From Streptomyces griseoruber (GTDB taxonomy: Bacteria > Actinomycetota > Actinomycetes > Streptomycetales > Streptomycetaceae): DNA of 64,000 nt. The DNA lies in contig NZ_KQ948763.1 of assembly GCF_001514205.1 (NCBI RefSeq), positions 285,862-349,861 on the forward strand, read 5' to 3'. A program made the translations under genes and the position numbers. Of this stretch, positions 45,002 to 53,699 are shown piece by piece. Position 1 is the stretch's first letter. The number at the start of each line of letters is the position of its first letter. The notes beneath the pieces were generated by a model. That model did not search any database and had not been told where the DNA came from. It worked only from the letters and a program-made list of their open reading frames with translations.

Positions 45002-45697
45002 GTGAAGCGAGCCATCCCCGTCCTGGTCCTGAGCGTGGCGGGCCTGATCCCCGTCTGGCGCTACGAGCCGTCCACCGCGGCCTCGTCCTCCTCCTCGTCC
45101 GTGGCGGAGTCGGGGACCACCCCCTCCACCTCCGCCTCGGGCACCACCTTCACCGGCACGACCGTGACCACCGAGAAGGGCGACGTCCAGGTCCGGGTGA
45201 CCTTCGAGGGCGACACGATCACGGCTGTGAAGATGCTGAAGCAGCCGAACCATCCGCAGACGACCGCCGCGGTGCCGAAGCTGATCTCTCAGACGCTGGA
45301 GGCGCAGAGCGCGGACATCGACACCGTCTCCGGCGCGACCCTCACCAGCGACGCCTACAAGGAGTCCCTCCAGGCCGCGATCGACGAGCAGGCGTCGTCC
45401 GCCTCGGCATCCCCGTCGGCGGCTGCTTCTTCTTCCTCTTCCCGGACGGTCTCGGGTTCCACCGTGACCACGGAGAAGGGGGACGTCCAGGTCCGGGTGA
45501 CCTTCGAGGGCGACACGATCACGGCCGTGAAGATGCTGAAGCAGCCGAATCACCCGCAGACCACGGCGGCGGTGCCGAAGCTGATCTCTCAGACGCTGGA
45601 GGCGCAGAGCGCGGACATCGACACCGTCTCCGGCGCGACCCTCACGAGCGACGGCTACAAGGAGTCCCTCCAGGCCGCGATCGACGCGAAGGGCTGA
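45002..45697 (+). CDS. Secreted/anchored protein with two tandem FMN-binding domains
   Basis: 231 aa. An N-terminal hydrophobic helix and a Ser-rich linker precede two almost identical FMN-binding domains (about 53-128 and 153-228). Each has SGATLTS, where the Thr of GAT (T113, T213) is the site to which ApbE attaches FMN by a phosphoester bond. It lies 10 bases after the ferric-reductase-like gene and one base before apbE. Likely role: extracytoplasmic electron carrier. The two copies are 100 residues apart and arise from a recent in-frame duplication. Confidence 0.92.
   Translation: MKRAIPVLVLSVAGLIPVWRYEPSTAASSSSSSVAESGTTPSTSASGTTFTGTTVTTEKGDVQVRVTFEGDTITAVKMLKQPNHPQTTAAVPKLISQTLEAQSADIDTVSGATLTSDAYKESLQAAIDEQASSASASPSAAASSSSSRTVSGSTVTTEKGDVQVRVTFEGDTITAVKMLKQPNHPQTTAAVPKLISQTLEAQSADIDTVSGATLTSDGYKESLQAAIDAKG
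45161..45687 (+). repeat. 227-bp direct duplication inside the FMN-binding protein gene
   Basis: Bases 45161-45387 and 45461-45687 align without gaps at an offset of exactly 300 bp. By eye I count 10 differences in 227 positions (about 96% identity), mostly silent. The 73-base spacer encodes a Ser/Ala-rich linker. Confidence 0.95.
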
Positions 45698-45698
45698 C

Positions 45699-46451
45699 AT
45701 GCACAGGGTCGAGCACGTCATGGGCTTCCCCGTCTCGCTGCGCATCGACGACGAGCCGGTCCCCGAGGGGGCCGCGGACGCCGTCTTCGCCTGGCTGCGG
45801 GAGGTCGACGAGCGGTTCAGCCCCTTCAAGGAGGGCAGCGAGGTGTCCCGCCTGGACCGGGGCGAGCTGTCCCGCGACGAGGTGAGCGCCGATCTCGCCG
45901 AGGTGCTCGCCCTGTGCGAGGAGTACCGGGTCGCCACCGGCGGCGCCTTCGACGTACGGCTGCCCGGACGGGGCCTCGACCCCTGCGCGGTGGTCAAGGG
46001 CTGGTCGGTTCAGCGGGCGGCGGAGCTGCTGACCGGCGCCGGGATCAGCCGCTTCTGCCTCAACGCCGGGGGTGACGTGGTCGTCTCGGGCGGGCCCTGG
46101 CGGGTCGGCGTACGGCACCCCCAGCTCGCCGACAAGGTCTGCGCGGTGCTGGAGCTGACCGACGCGGCGGTCGCCACCTCCGCGCGCTACGAGCGCGGCG
46201 ACCACATCCTCGACGGCCGCACCGGTCTGCCCGCCACCGGCCTCGACAGCCTCACTGTCGTCGCCGCGACCCTCACCCTCGCGGACACCGTCGCCACGGC
46301 CGCGTTCGCACAGGGCGCGGAGGGCGTGGAGTGGGCGGCCGGCCGGGCGGGCTGCGAGGTGTTCGCGGTGCTGGAGGGCGGCCGCGTGCTGCGCACCCCG
46401 GGCTTCCCGACCGCGGGGGAGCGGACCGCCGCCCGGGTCCTGTCGGCCTAG
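45699..46451 (+). CDS. apbE: FAD:protein FMN transferase
   Basis: 250 aa, somewhat shorter than Gram-negative ApbE and without a signal peptide. Features: HVMGFPVSLRID at the start, the LDPCAVVKGW element, NAGGDVVVSG for FAD binding, and the metal-binding DILDGRTG-like HILDGRTGLPA plus DTVATAAF. It transfers FMN from FAD to Thr in SGAT motifs. Its substrate is almost certainly the protein encoded directly upstream. Confidence 0.94.
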   Translation: MHRVEHVMGFPVSLRIDDEPVPEGAADAVFAWLREVDERFSPFKEGSEVSRLDRGELSRDEVSADLAEVLALCEEYRVATGGAFDVRLPGRGLDPCAVVKGWSVQRAAELLTGAGISRFCLNAGGDVVVSGGPWRVGVRHPQLADKVCAVLELTDAAVATSARYERGDHILDGRTGLPATGLDSLTVVAATLTLADTVATAAFAQGAEGVEWAAGRAGCEVFAVLEGGRVLRTPGFPTAGERTAARVLSA

Positions 46452-46572
46452 GGTCTCTCGCCGGAGGCTTCGGAAGCTCTCGACTTCCTCAAGTCGTGCT
46501 TGGCGTGCGGTCCGTGCGGGGCATCCCCCAGCCACACAGCTGCACAGCGAGAGGCAACGGGGGGCAGGAGAG

Positions 46573-46773
46573 ATGGAGTTCTTGGTGATCGTGGGGTTCG
46601 GGCTCGTCGTGATGTTCGTGGTCGGGGCCCTGAGCGGGACCGGATCCTCGCGCCGTCGGCGCAGGGGCGGCTGGGGAGACGGCGGCGGGGGCGGCTGCGG
46701 AGACGGGTCGTCCTGCGGGGGCGGTTCGTCCTGCGGCGGCGGTGGCTGCGGGGGCGGTGGCGGAGGCGACTGA
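46573..46773 (+). CDS. Small membrane-anchored Gly/Cys-rich protein
   Basis: 66 aa. One membrane helix (residues 3-22), an SSRRRRR basic stretch, then a tail of about 35 residues made of Gly with four Cys (GCGDGSSCGGGSSCGGGGCG). AGGAGAG precedes ATG 46573. The tail recalls the Cys/Gly tails of TIGR04222 proteins and other substrates of DUF692 iron enzymes; a DUF692 gene lies about 18 kb away. Link to that enzyme is speculative. A strong bidirectional hairpin follows. Confidence 0.7.
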   Translation: MEFLVIVGFGLVVMFVVGALSGTGSSRRRRRGGWGDGGGGGCGDGSSCGGGSSCGGGGCGGGGGGD

Positions 46774-46789
46774 CACCCCGGACCTGCCG

Positions 46790-46830
46790 GCGGGCGGGCC
46801 ACCGGATGGGTGTTCCGGTGGCCCGCCCGC
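46790..46830. terminator. Bidirectional terminator, perfect 17-bp stem
   Basis: GCGGGCGGGCCACCGGA (46790-46806) and TCCGGTGGCCCGCCCGC (46814-46830) pair perfectly with a seven-base loop, between convergent genes. Confidence 0.85.
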
Positions 46831-46845
46831 GTGCGGTGGGAGGGG

Positions 46846-48945
46846 TCAGCCGACGTCGGAGGCGTCCAGGCGGTACAGACCGCTGTAGTCGGAGACCGCC
46901 GTTCCGTGCTTCTTGACCCAGGTCGAGATCTCGGTGTTCGACGAGCCCTGGCCGCTGTCGCCGACCACGATGTAGCGCAGCTTGCCGGACTTCACCAGGG
47001 ACTTGAGCTTGGCGAGGGTCATCGCGTTGTCGGAGCCGGACCAGCCGCCCATCGAGATGACCGGCTGACCGGACTCCAGGATGATCGAGGAGGCCGTCTG
47101 GTCGGTGGCCACCGCCACCAGCCAGGTGGCGCCGTCCTGGTGCTTCTTCAGGTACGTGATCATCGCGGAGGAGACCTGGCTGCCGCCGCCCATGCCGCCA
47201 CCGCCACCGGTGCGGCTCGTGTCCGTGCCGGACTCGGCGGACTCCGTGCCGGACCCGCTGGCGGAGGGGGCGGTGCCCGACGGGGGCACGCCCGTCGACC
47301 CGCTGGCGGTGCTGCCCGAGCTGTTCGTGTCGCCGGTGGTGCCGCCCGGTCCGCCGTCACCGCTCGGCCGCTGGCCGCCGCCCATGCCGCCCCCGGTGCT
47401 GGGACCGGCCGTCGGGTTGGTGCCGTTGGTGCTGGAGGTCGCCGCCGAGACCGAGTAGGCCGCCGGACCGGCGAGCAGGGCCACGACCGCCGCGAGGGCC
47501 GCGACGCCCATCAGCCGGTGCCGCCGGGTGAAGCGGCCGGCCAGCAGGCCGAGGACGGACAGGGCGCCCAGGGCGGCCACCACGATCTCCGCGACCGTGT
47601 ACAGCGTGCCGGAGCCGGAGACCCGCTGGAGCAGTACGACCGCCCAGACGGCGCTCGCCGCGATCGCGGCCGGCAGCACCCAGCTCCACTTCGCCGCCGG
47701 GCCCTCACGGAAGGCCTGGTACAGCATGACCCCGCCCGCACCGGCCAGGGCCGCGACGCCGGGCGCCATGGCGGTGACGTAGTAGGGGTGGAAGGTGCCC
47801 TCGGCGAGGGCGAAGGTCAGGTAGTGGAAGACGAACCAGCCACCCCACAGGAGCAGGGCCGCCCGCCTGGCGTCGGTGCGGGGAGCCCGGCCGCGCAGGA
47901 CCAGACCGGCCACCAGGGCGATCGCCGCGAAGGGGATCAGCCAGGAGATCTGGCCGCCCATGATCTCGTTGAACAGCCGGTACAGGCCGGCCTCGCCGCC
48001 GAAGCTGGCGCCGTTGCCCTGCGAGCCCACCGACGAACTCGCGCCGAAGATCCGGCCGAAGCCGTTGTAGCCGATGACCAGGTCCCAGACCGTGTTGTCG
48101 GTGGAGCCGCCGATGTAGGGGCGGGAGGAGGCGGGGATCAGGTCGACGACCACCATCCACCAGGCGCTGGAGACGACGAGCGCGACCGTGCCGACGGCGA
48201 GGTTGCGGATCCGGCGGCCGAGGGAGGCGTTCGCGGCCCACAGGTAGACCAGGAAGAACGCGGGCAGGACGACGTACGCCTGCATCATCTTGGTGTTGAA
48301 CGCGAAGCCGATCGCGACCCCCGACCACACCAGCGGCAGCAGCCGGCCGGTGCGCACGGCCTTCAGCAGGGCCGCCGCGCCCAGCAGCATCAGGAAGACG
48401 AGGACCGGGTCGGGGTTGGTGTCCCGGGTGATGGCGACGGTGATCGGGGTGAGGGTCAGGGCGAGGGCGGCGATCGTCGCCGCGACCGGGCCGAAGTCCC
48501 GCTTGACCAGGCGGTGCAGGAGGGCGACCGAGCCGACCCCGACCGCGACCATCGGCAGCATCAGCTGCCAGGTGCCGTAGCCGAACACCCGGGCCGACAG
48601 GCCCATCACCCACAGGGCGAAGGGGGGTTTGTCGACGGTGATGAAGCTGCCGGCGTCCAGGGCGCCGAAGAAGAACGCCTTCCAGCTCCTGGTGCCGGAG
48701 TAGACGGCCGCGTCGTAGAAGGTGTTGCCGGTGATGGAGGACAGGTTCCAGGCGTACAGGGCCGTCGCGAGGACGAGGATCGCCCAGAGGGCCGGGCGGG
48801 CCCAGCGCGGGTCGTCGGGGGCGCCGGTGAACAGGCGCCGGGCGCGGGCGGCGAGGCCGGAGCCGGCGCCGTCGGCGGGCGGGGCCGCCCGGTGACGGGG
48901 GCCGTCCTCCCGGGACGGGGCGGGCGGCGGGGCGAGGGTCGTCAT
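46846..48945 (-). CDS. Family 39-type membrane glycosyltransferase (ArnT/PMT-like)
   Basis: 699 aa. About 11 membrane helices with GT39 signatures: YDAAVYSGTRSW, ITVDKPPFALWVMGLS, TRDTNPDPVLVFLML. A long Gly/Ser/Thr-rich stretch (about 505-590) joins the membrane part to a small C-terminal extracytoplasmic domain (QPVISMGGWSGSDNAMTLAK). These enzymes move a sugar from a polyprenyl-phosphate donor to an outer acceptor. Its ATG overlaps the stop of the GT2 gene by four bases, which likely makes that donor. Confidence 0.92.
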   Translation of the reverse strand: MTTLAPPPAPSREDGPRHRAAPPADGAGSGLAARARRLFTGAPDDPRWARPALWAILVLATALYAWNLSSITGNTFYDAAVYSGTRSWKAFFFGALDAGSFITVDKPPFALWVMGLSARVFGYGTWQLMLPMVAVGVGSVALLHRLVKRDFGPVAATIAALALTLTPITVAITRDTNPDPVLVFLMLLGAAALLKAVRTGRLLPLVWSGVAIGFAFNTKMMQAYVVLPAFFLVYLWAANASLGRRIRNLAVGTVALVVSSAWWMVVVDLIPASSRPYIGGSTDNTVWDLVIGYNGFGRIFGASSSVGSQGNGASFGGEAGLYRLFNEIMGGQISWLIPFAAIALVAGLVLRGRAPRTDARRAALLLWGGWFVFHYLTFALAEGTFHPYYVTAMAPGVAALAGAGGVMLYQAFREGPAAKWSWVLPAAIAASAVWAVVLLQRVSGSGTLYTVAEIVVAALGALSVLGLLAGRFTRRHRLMGVAALAAVVALLAGPAAYSVSAATSSTNGTNPTAGPSTGGGMGGGQRPSGDGGPGGTTGDTNSSGSTASGSTGVPPSGTAPSASGSGTESAESGTDTSRTGGGGGMGGGSQVSSAMITYLKKHQDGATWLVAVATDQTASSIILESGQPVISMGGWSGSDNAMTLAKLKSLVKSGKLRYIVVGDSGQGSSNTEISTWVKKHGTAVSDYSGLYRLDASDVG

Positions 48946-49814
48946 GACGCGTACTCCAGGTGGGCGTTCGCCCCGGCGGGCCGGGCGGTGGGGACGGGGG
49001 ATGCGGTCGTGGTGGTGCGCGCGGCGGGCACCTGCGGGGTGCTCGTGCGGCGGGGGACGGCGGGGACGCGGGTGCGGCCGGTGAGGGTGGAGCGGAGCAT
49101 CCGACCCATGCCCAAGAGGTCGTCGACGGCCGTGCGGACGATGTCGACGCGGCTGTCGGGGTCGTCGGTCCAGTCGACCGGCACCTCGTGGATGCGCAGC
49201 CGGTTGCGCTGGGCCAGCACCAGCAGTTCGGTGTCGAAGAACCAGGCGGTGTCCTCGATGTGCGGGGCCAGGGCCCGGAAGACCTCGGCGCGGACGGCTT
49301 TGAAGCCGCACTGGGCGTCCGAGAAGCGGGCGCCGAGACCGGCCTTGAGCAGGGTGTTGTAGGAGCGGGAGACGAACTCCCGCCTGGCGCCCCGGACCAC
49401 GGCCGACTGCCGGTGCAGCCGGCTGCCGATCGCGAGGTCGCTGTGGCCGGACAGCAGCGGGGCGACCAGGGGGAGGAAGGCCTCCAGGCCGGTGGAGAGG
49501 TCCACGTCCATGTAGGCGACGACATCCGCCGCGGACCGCGACCACACGTGCTTCAGGGCGCGGCCCCGGCCCTTCTCCTCCAGCCGCTGGGCGTGCACGT
49601 GCGGCAGACGCAGGGTCAGGTCGGTCGCCACGCTCCAGGTGGCGTCCGTGCTGGCGTTGTCCGCGATCGTGATGCGGAACGGGAACGGGAAGGAGTCTTC
49701 GAGGTGTGCGTGGAGACGGGCGATGCTGTCGGCGAGGACGTGTGCCTCGTTGTACACCGGCACCACGATCTCGACCGACCGGCGCCGGACGCCTCCCGCG
49801 TTCGTTGCGTTCAT
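48942..49814 (-). CDS. Family 2 glycosyltransferase, dolichyl-phosphate-sugar synthase-like
   Basis: 290 aa. GT-A fold: IVVPVYNEAHVL, ADNASTDATW, the metal-binding MDVDLSTGL and GSRLHRQSAV, DAQCGFKAVRAEVF. No membrane helices are evident, although a Pro/Arg-rich tail extends from residue 245. It should transfer a sugar from a nucleotide donor to polyprenyl phosphate. Coupled to the GT39 gene. ATG 49814 chosen. Confidence 0.92.
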   Translation of the reverse strand: MNATNAGGVRRRSVEIVVPVYNEAHVLADSIARLHAHLEDSFPFPFRITIADNASTDATWSVATDLTLRLPHVHAQRLEEKGRGRALKHVWSRSAADVVAYMDVDLSTGLEAFLPLVAPLLSGHSDLAIGSRLHRQSAVVRGARREFVSRSYNTLLKAGLGARFSDAQCGFKAVRAEVFRALAPHIEDTAWFFDTELLVLAQRNRLRIHEVPVDWTDDPDSRVDIVRTAVDDLLGMGRMLRSTLTGRTRVPAVPRRTSTPQVPAARTTTTASPVPTARPAGANAHLEYAS

Positions 49815-50038
49815 GGCCTCGACGATGGAGGCCGTCTCTGGGCAATCCCTGAGCCGCCTCTGAGGGGAGAGTGAGAATCAGCGGACTCACAGGTCAGGCA
49901 CAGCGGGCGGGGATTGAAGCGCGCCATACACCCGCTGCCCGTCTGAAACACAACCGGTCTAGACTCTCCCCGCAACAGTCCGAACTCGGGTGGTCGAGAG
50001 CGGGCGGGAACGGCCAGACCCGAAGGGTGTTCGGCGTT

Positions 50039-51190
50039 TTGATACGGATAGATTCAGTCACCAAGCGGTACCCGGACGGCACGGTGGCGGTCGACCGGCT
50101 CTCCCTCGAGATACCGGACCGCGCGATCACCGTCCTCGTCGGCCCTTCCGGATGCGGCAAGACGACGACCCTGCGGATGATCAACCGGATGGTCGAGCCC
50201 AGCGAGGGCACCATCTGGATCGACGGCCAGGACAGCCGGCGGCAGCCCGTCAACACCCTGCGCCGGTCCATGGGTTACGTCATCCAGAACGCCGGGCTCT
50301 TCCAGCACCGCACGATCGTCGACAACATCGCCACCGTGCCCCGGCTGCTCGGCTGGAGCAAGGACCGGGCCCGCTCCCGGGCCCGCGAGCTGATGGAGCG
50401 CGTCGGACTCGACGCGTCCCTCGCCAGGCGCTACCCCTACCAGCTCTCCGGCGGCCAGCAGCAGCGCGTCGGTGTGGCCCGGGCGCTCGCCGCCGATCCG
50501 CCGGTGCTGCTGATGGACGAGCCGTTCTCCGCCGTCGACCCCGTCGTCCGCAAGGGACTCCAGGACGAACTCCTGCGGATCCAGGACGAGCTGGGCAAGA
50601 CCATCGTCTTCGTCACCCATGACATCGACGAGGCCGTCAAGCTCGGCACCATGGTCGCGGTCCTGCGCACCGGCGGCCGGCTCGCCCAGTACGCGCCGCC
50701 CGCCGACCTGCTGTCGAACCCCGCCGACGCGTTCGTCGAGGACTTCCTCGGCGCCGACCGCGGCATCCGCCGGCTGTCCTTCTTCTCCGCCGCCGGACTC
50801 GACCTGCTCACCGCGCCGATCGTCGCCGTCGACGCCACCGCCGAGCAGATCGCCCGCGCCGCCCAGGGCGCCCCGTACCTCCTCGTCACCGGCATCGACG
50901 GCAAGCCGCTCGGCTGGAGCGAGCCGGGCGCCCTGACCGCGGGGAGCGTCGACACCGGCCGGCTCCTTTCGTACGGACGGCCGTTCGTCGCCGGCGAGGA
51001 CTCGCTGCGCTCCGCCCTCGACTGCGCCGTGCTCTCGCCCGCCGGCTGGGCGGTCGCCGTGGACGGCGAGGGCCGCGCCACCGGTGTCATCTCCCAGACC
51101 GCCATCGCCGAGGCGATCCGCGGCGCGCACGAGGCCGCCCCGGGCGTCGGCGGCACCACCGGCGCGGGCGAGCCGAAGGCCCTGCGATGA
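50039..51190 (+). CDS. Compatible-solute (glycine betaine/choline-type) ABC transporter ATPase
   Basis: 383 aa. Walker A GPSGCGKTT, Q-loop YVIQNAGLF, signature LSGGQQQR, Walker B LLMDEPFSAVD, then a C-terminal CBS-like regulatory pair ending VISQTAIAEAI. This architecture is OpuCA/ProV. TTG 50039 (MIRIDSVTKRYPDG) is preferred because AAGGG lies at suitable spacing; GTG 50027 is a second choice. The two permeases follow by four-base overlaps. The cognate binding protein lies at 57396, beyond a conservon. Confidence 0.92.
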   Translation: MIRIDSVTKRYPDGTVAVDRLSLEIPDRAITVLVGPSGCGKTTTLRMINRMVEPSEGTIWIDGQDSRRQPVNTLRRSMGYVIQNAGLFQHRTIVDNIATVPRLLGWSKDRARSRARELMERVGLDASLARRYPYQLSGGQQQRVGVARALAADPPVLLMDEPFSAVDPVVRKGLQDELLRIQDELGKTIVFVTHDIDEAVKLGTMVAVLRTGGRLAQYAPPADLLSNPADAFVEDFLGADRGIRRLSFFSAAGLDLLTAPIVAVDATAEQIARAAQGAPYLLVTGIDGKPLGWSEPGALTAGSVDTGRLLSYGRPFVAGEDSLRSALDCAVLSPAGWAVAVDGEGRATGVISQTAIAEAIRGAHEAAPGVGGTTGAGEPKALR

Positions 51191-51867
51191 ACCGCTTCTT
51201 CGACATCCCCAGCGACCTCCAGCACGACTGGATCGGTCTCGTCGGACTGCATCTGCGCGAGGCCCTGCTGCCGGTCCTCGGCGGCCTGCTGCTGGCCCTG
51301 CCGATCGCCCAGCTGTGCGTGCGGCTGCGCTGGTTGTACCCGCCCGTGCTGTGGGTGACGACCGTGCTCTACGCCATCCCGTCGCTCGCCTTCTTCGTCG
51401 TCCTCATCGACTACACCGGCCAGACCGAACTGACGGTGATGATCCCGCTCACCGTCTACACCCTGGTCGTGCTGGTCCCGGCGATCGTCGACGGCGTCCG
51501 CTCGGTGCCGCAGGAGACCCTCGCCGCCGCGACCGCGATGGGCTTCGGGCCCGTACGCCGCTACGTCCAGGTCCAGTTGCCGATCGCCACGCCCGCGATC
51601 GTCGCCGGGCTGCGGGTGGCGACGGTGTCCAGCATCAGCCTGGTCAGCGTCGGCATGCTGATCGGCAACCAGGGCGCGCTCGGCAACCTGCTGCACGACG
51701 CGCAGATCTACAACCGGCCCGAACTCGCCTGGAACTCCGTGCTCACCACGGCGGCCCTCGCCGTCCTGGTGGACGCCCTGCTGGTCGGCGTACGGGTCCT
51801 GCTCACCCCCTGGATGCCGAGCGGATCGGGCGCGACCCGCACCCGGAAGGAGGCCACGGCCCGGTGA
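51187..51867 (+). CDS. Compatible-solute ABC transporter permease 1
   Basis: 226 aa with five or six membrane helices and the permease loop ETLAAATAMGFGPVRRYVQV. It belongs to the OpuCB/ProW group. Its ATG overlaps the ATPase stop, and its stop overlaps the next start, so all three are coupled. Confidence 0.92.
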   Translation: MNRFFDIPSDLQHDWIGLVGLHLREALLPVLGGLLLALPIAQLCVRLRWLYPPVLWVTTVLYAIPSLAFFVVLIDYTGQTELTVMIPLTVYTLVVLVPAIVDGVRSVPQETLAAATAMGFGPVRRYVQVQLPIATPAIVAGLRVATVSSISLVSVGMLIGNQGALGNLLHDAQIYNRPELAWNSVLTTAALAVLVDALLVGVRVLLTPWMPSGSGATRTRKEATAR

Positions 51868-52532
51868 ACGTCCTGCACTTCATCACCTCCTTCTTCACCG
51901 ACGGCGCCCACTGGTCGGGCTACGACGGCATCCCCACCCGTCTGCTGGAGCACCTCCAGTACTCCCTGGAGGCGCTCGGTCTCGCCGCCCTGATCGGACT
52001 GCCCGTCGGCCTGGTCACCGGGCACTACGGCAAGGGCGGCAACACCCTCACCCTGATCGCCACTGCCGCGCGGGCCCTGCCCACCTTCGGTCTGCTGGTG
52101 CTCATCGTCATCATCGCCGGCTTCGGCATGCTGCCCGTGATGATCCCGCTGGTCGTGCTCGCCGTCCCGCCGATCCTCGTCACCACCTACGAGGCGGTGC
52201 GCTCCGTCGACCGCTCCCCGGTGGACGCCGCGCGCGGCATCGGCATGTCGGAGACCCGGATCCTGCTCCAGGCGGAACTCCCGGTCGCGCTCCCGCTGAT
52301 CCTCGGCGGGCTGCGCTCGGCGGCCATCCAGATCGTCTCCACGGCCACCATCGCCGCGTACGTCGGTCTCGGCGGCCTCGGCCGCTACATCGTCGACGGG
52401 CTCTACCAGCACGACTACGAGAAGGTCGTCGGCGGCGCCACCCTGGTCGCGGCCATGGCCCTCACCACGCTGGGCATCTTCTGGGCGCTGGGCCGCGTGG
52501 CGGTGTCGCCGGGGGTACGGCGAGCGGGCTGA
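51864..52532 (+). CDS. Compatible-solute ABC transporter permease 2
   Basis: 222 aa, OpuCD-like, with about six membrane helices and the loop DAARGIGMSETRILLQAELP. Start GTG 51864 overlaps the previous stop and is preceded by AAGGAGG. It ends the three-gene transporter operon; a repeat-type hairpin follows. Confidence 0.92.
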   Translation: MNVLHFITSFFTDGAHWSGYDGIPTRLLEHLQYSLEALGLAALIGLPVGLVTGHYGKGGNTLTLIATAARALPTFGLLVLIVIIAGFGMLPVMIPLVVLAVPPILVTTYEAVRSVDRSPVDAARGIGMSETRILLQAELPVALPLILGGLRSAAIQIVSTATIAAYVGLGGLGRYIVDGLYQHDYEKVVGGATLVAAMALTTLGIFWALGRVAVSPGVRRAG

Positions 52533-52573
52533 GCAGTCGGGGGGGCGCCGGGGGAGGCGCCCTGAAGGGGCGC

Positions 52574-52614
52574 GGGGAACGGCGCGACCGGCCACAACCG
52601 GCCCGCGGTTCCCC
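52574..52614. terminator. Imperfect hairpin of the dispersed GGGGAACNGCG family
   Basis: GGGGAACGGCGCGACCGG and CCGGCCCGCGGTTCCCC form an imperfect stem around a CACAA loop, between convergent permease and conservon genes. Arms and loop match the element at 23291-23330 with several changes. Confidence 0.65.
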
Positions 52615-52632
52615 ACCCCCCTGTCGGCCTGC

Positions 52633-53232
52633 CTACCCGCCGCTCCGGGCGAGCGCCTGCTCCAGCACCACCAGCAGAGCGTCCCGCACGGACCCGCGCT
52701 CACGTGCGTCGAACACCAGCACAGGGACGCCCTCGGAGACGTCGAGGGCCCAGCGGACCTCGTCGAGCGAGTGCTCGACCTTGCCGTCGAAGGCGTTCAC
52801 GGCCACCGCGAACGGGATCTGCCGGTGCTCGAAGTAGTCCACGGCCGCGTAGCAGTCGTCGAGCCGGCGGGTGTCGACGATGACCAGACCACCGACCGCG
52901 CCCTCCACGATGTCGTCCCACATGAAGCCGAAGCGTTCCTGGCCGGGCGTGCCGAACAGATACAGCTTCAGCGTCGGGTCGATGGTGATGCAGCCGAAGT
53001 CCATCGCCACGGTGGTCGTGGTCTTGCGCGGGGTGTGGCTGAGGTCGTCCACCCCCGCCGCGACCTCGGTGATGGCCGCCTCGGTGGTGAGCGGCTCGAT
53101 CTCGGAGATGGAGCCGACGGCGGTGGTCTTGCCCACGCCGAAGCCGCCCGCGATCACCAGCTTCACCGGCAGCGGCGGCCGCACGGCGGCCTGGCCGGCG
53201 GCCGGACGGGCGAGCGGTTCAGTCGGAGTCAC
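52633..53232 (-). CDS. Conservon small GTP-binding protein (CvnD)
   Basis: 199 aa. GTPase motifs GGFGVGKTT (P-loop), FGTPGQERF (switch region, DxxG-like) and AVNAFDGK (NKxD-like). In conservons, CvnD acts with a membrane sensor kinase in a complex compared to eukaryotic receptor/G-protein pairs. GTG 53232 overlaps the DUF742 gene end by 14 bases; the second conservon in this window has the same 14-base overlap, which supports the start. Confidence 0.92.
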   Translation of the reverse strand: MTPTEPLARPAAGQAAVRPPLPVKLVIAGGFGVGKTTAVGSISEIEPLTTEAAITEVAAGVDDLSHTPRKTTTTVAMDFGCITIDPTLKLYLFGTPGQERFGFMWDDIVEGAVGGLVIVDTRRLDDCYAAVDYFEHRQIPFAVAVNAFDGKVEHSLDEVRWALDVSEGVPVLVFDARERGSVRDALLVVLEQALARSGG

Positions 53233-53668
53233 GGAGTACCCCCCGGGAGTCGGGGATGGCCCGCAGGCCATCGATAACCCTGCGCAGGACGGACGCGTCA
53301 TGGGTGACGCCGGAGTCGGGCACGTGCACCGAGAGCTGCCCCACCGAGCGCAGGTCCTCGGCGAGGACCCGCACCACGTTCAGGTGCAGCCGCAGCCGTG
53401 CCGCGATCTCCGCGATGGACTGCGGCACCCGGCAGGCGGCGACGATGTCGTGCTGTTCGAAGGAGAGCCGGCCGAGCGCGTCGATCCCCTCGGTGGTCGC
53501 CACCAGCTGGGTCTCCACGGGCATCGCCCGTCCGGACGCGGCCTCGCCCGCGCCCGCGACCCGGCCCGCGGTCACCAGGAAGGGCCGTACCGCGGGTGCG
53601 GGGCCGACCGGGCCGGCCGGGGCGAGGGGTTCCTCGCCGGGGCCGTGCGGGCTTTGGCCGTCCGCCAT
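53219..53668 (-). CDS. Conservon DUF742 protein (CvnC)
   Basis: 149 aa. The winged-helix-like DUF742 core (VRPFLVTAGR; SFEQHDIVAACRVPQSIAEI; LHLNVVRVLAEDLRSVGQLS) sits after a Pro/Ala-rich start. It probably links the roadblock protein and the GTPase. AGAGGAAG precedes ATG 53668. Confidence 0.92.
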   Translation of the reverse strand: MADGQSPHGPGEEPLAPAGPVGPAPAVRPFLVTAGRVAGAGEAASGRAMPVETQLVATTEGIDALGRLSFEQHDIVAACRVPQSIAEIAARLRLHLNVVRVLAEDLRSVGQLSVHVPDSGVTHDASVLRRVIDGLRAIPDSRGVLRDSD

Positions 53669-53699
53669 CGGTGTTCGCTTCCTCTGCCGGTGGCCGCGG

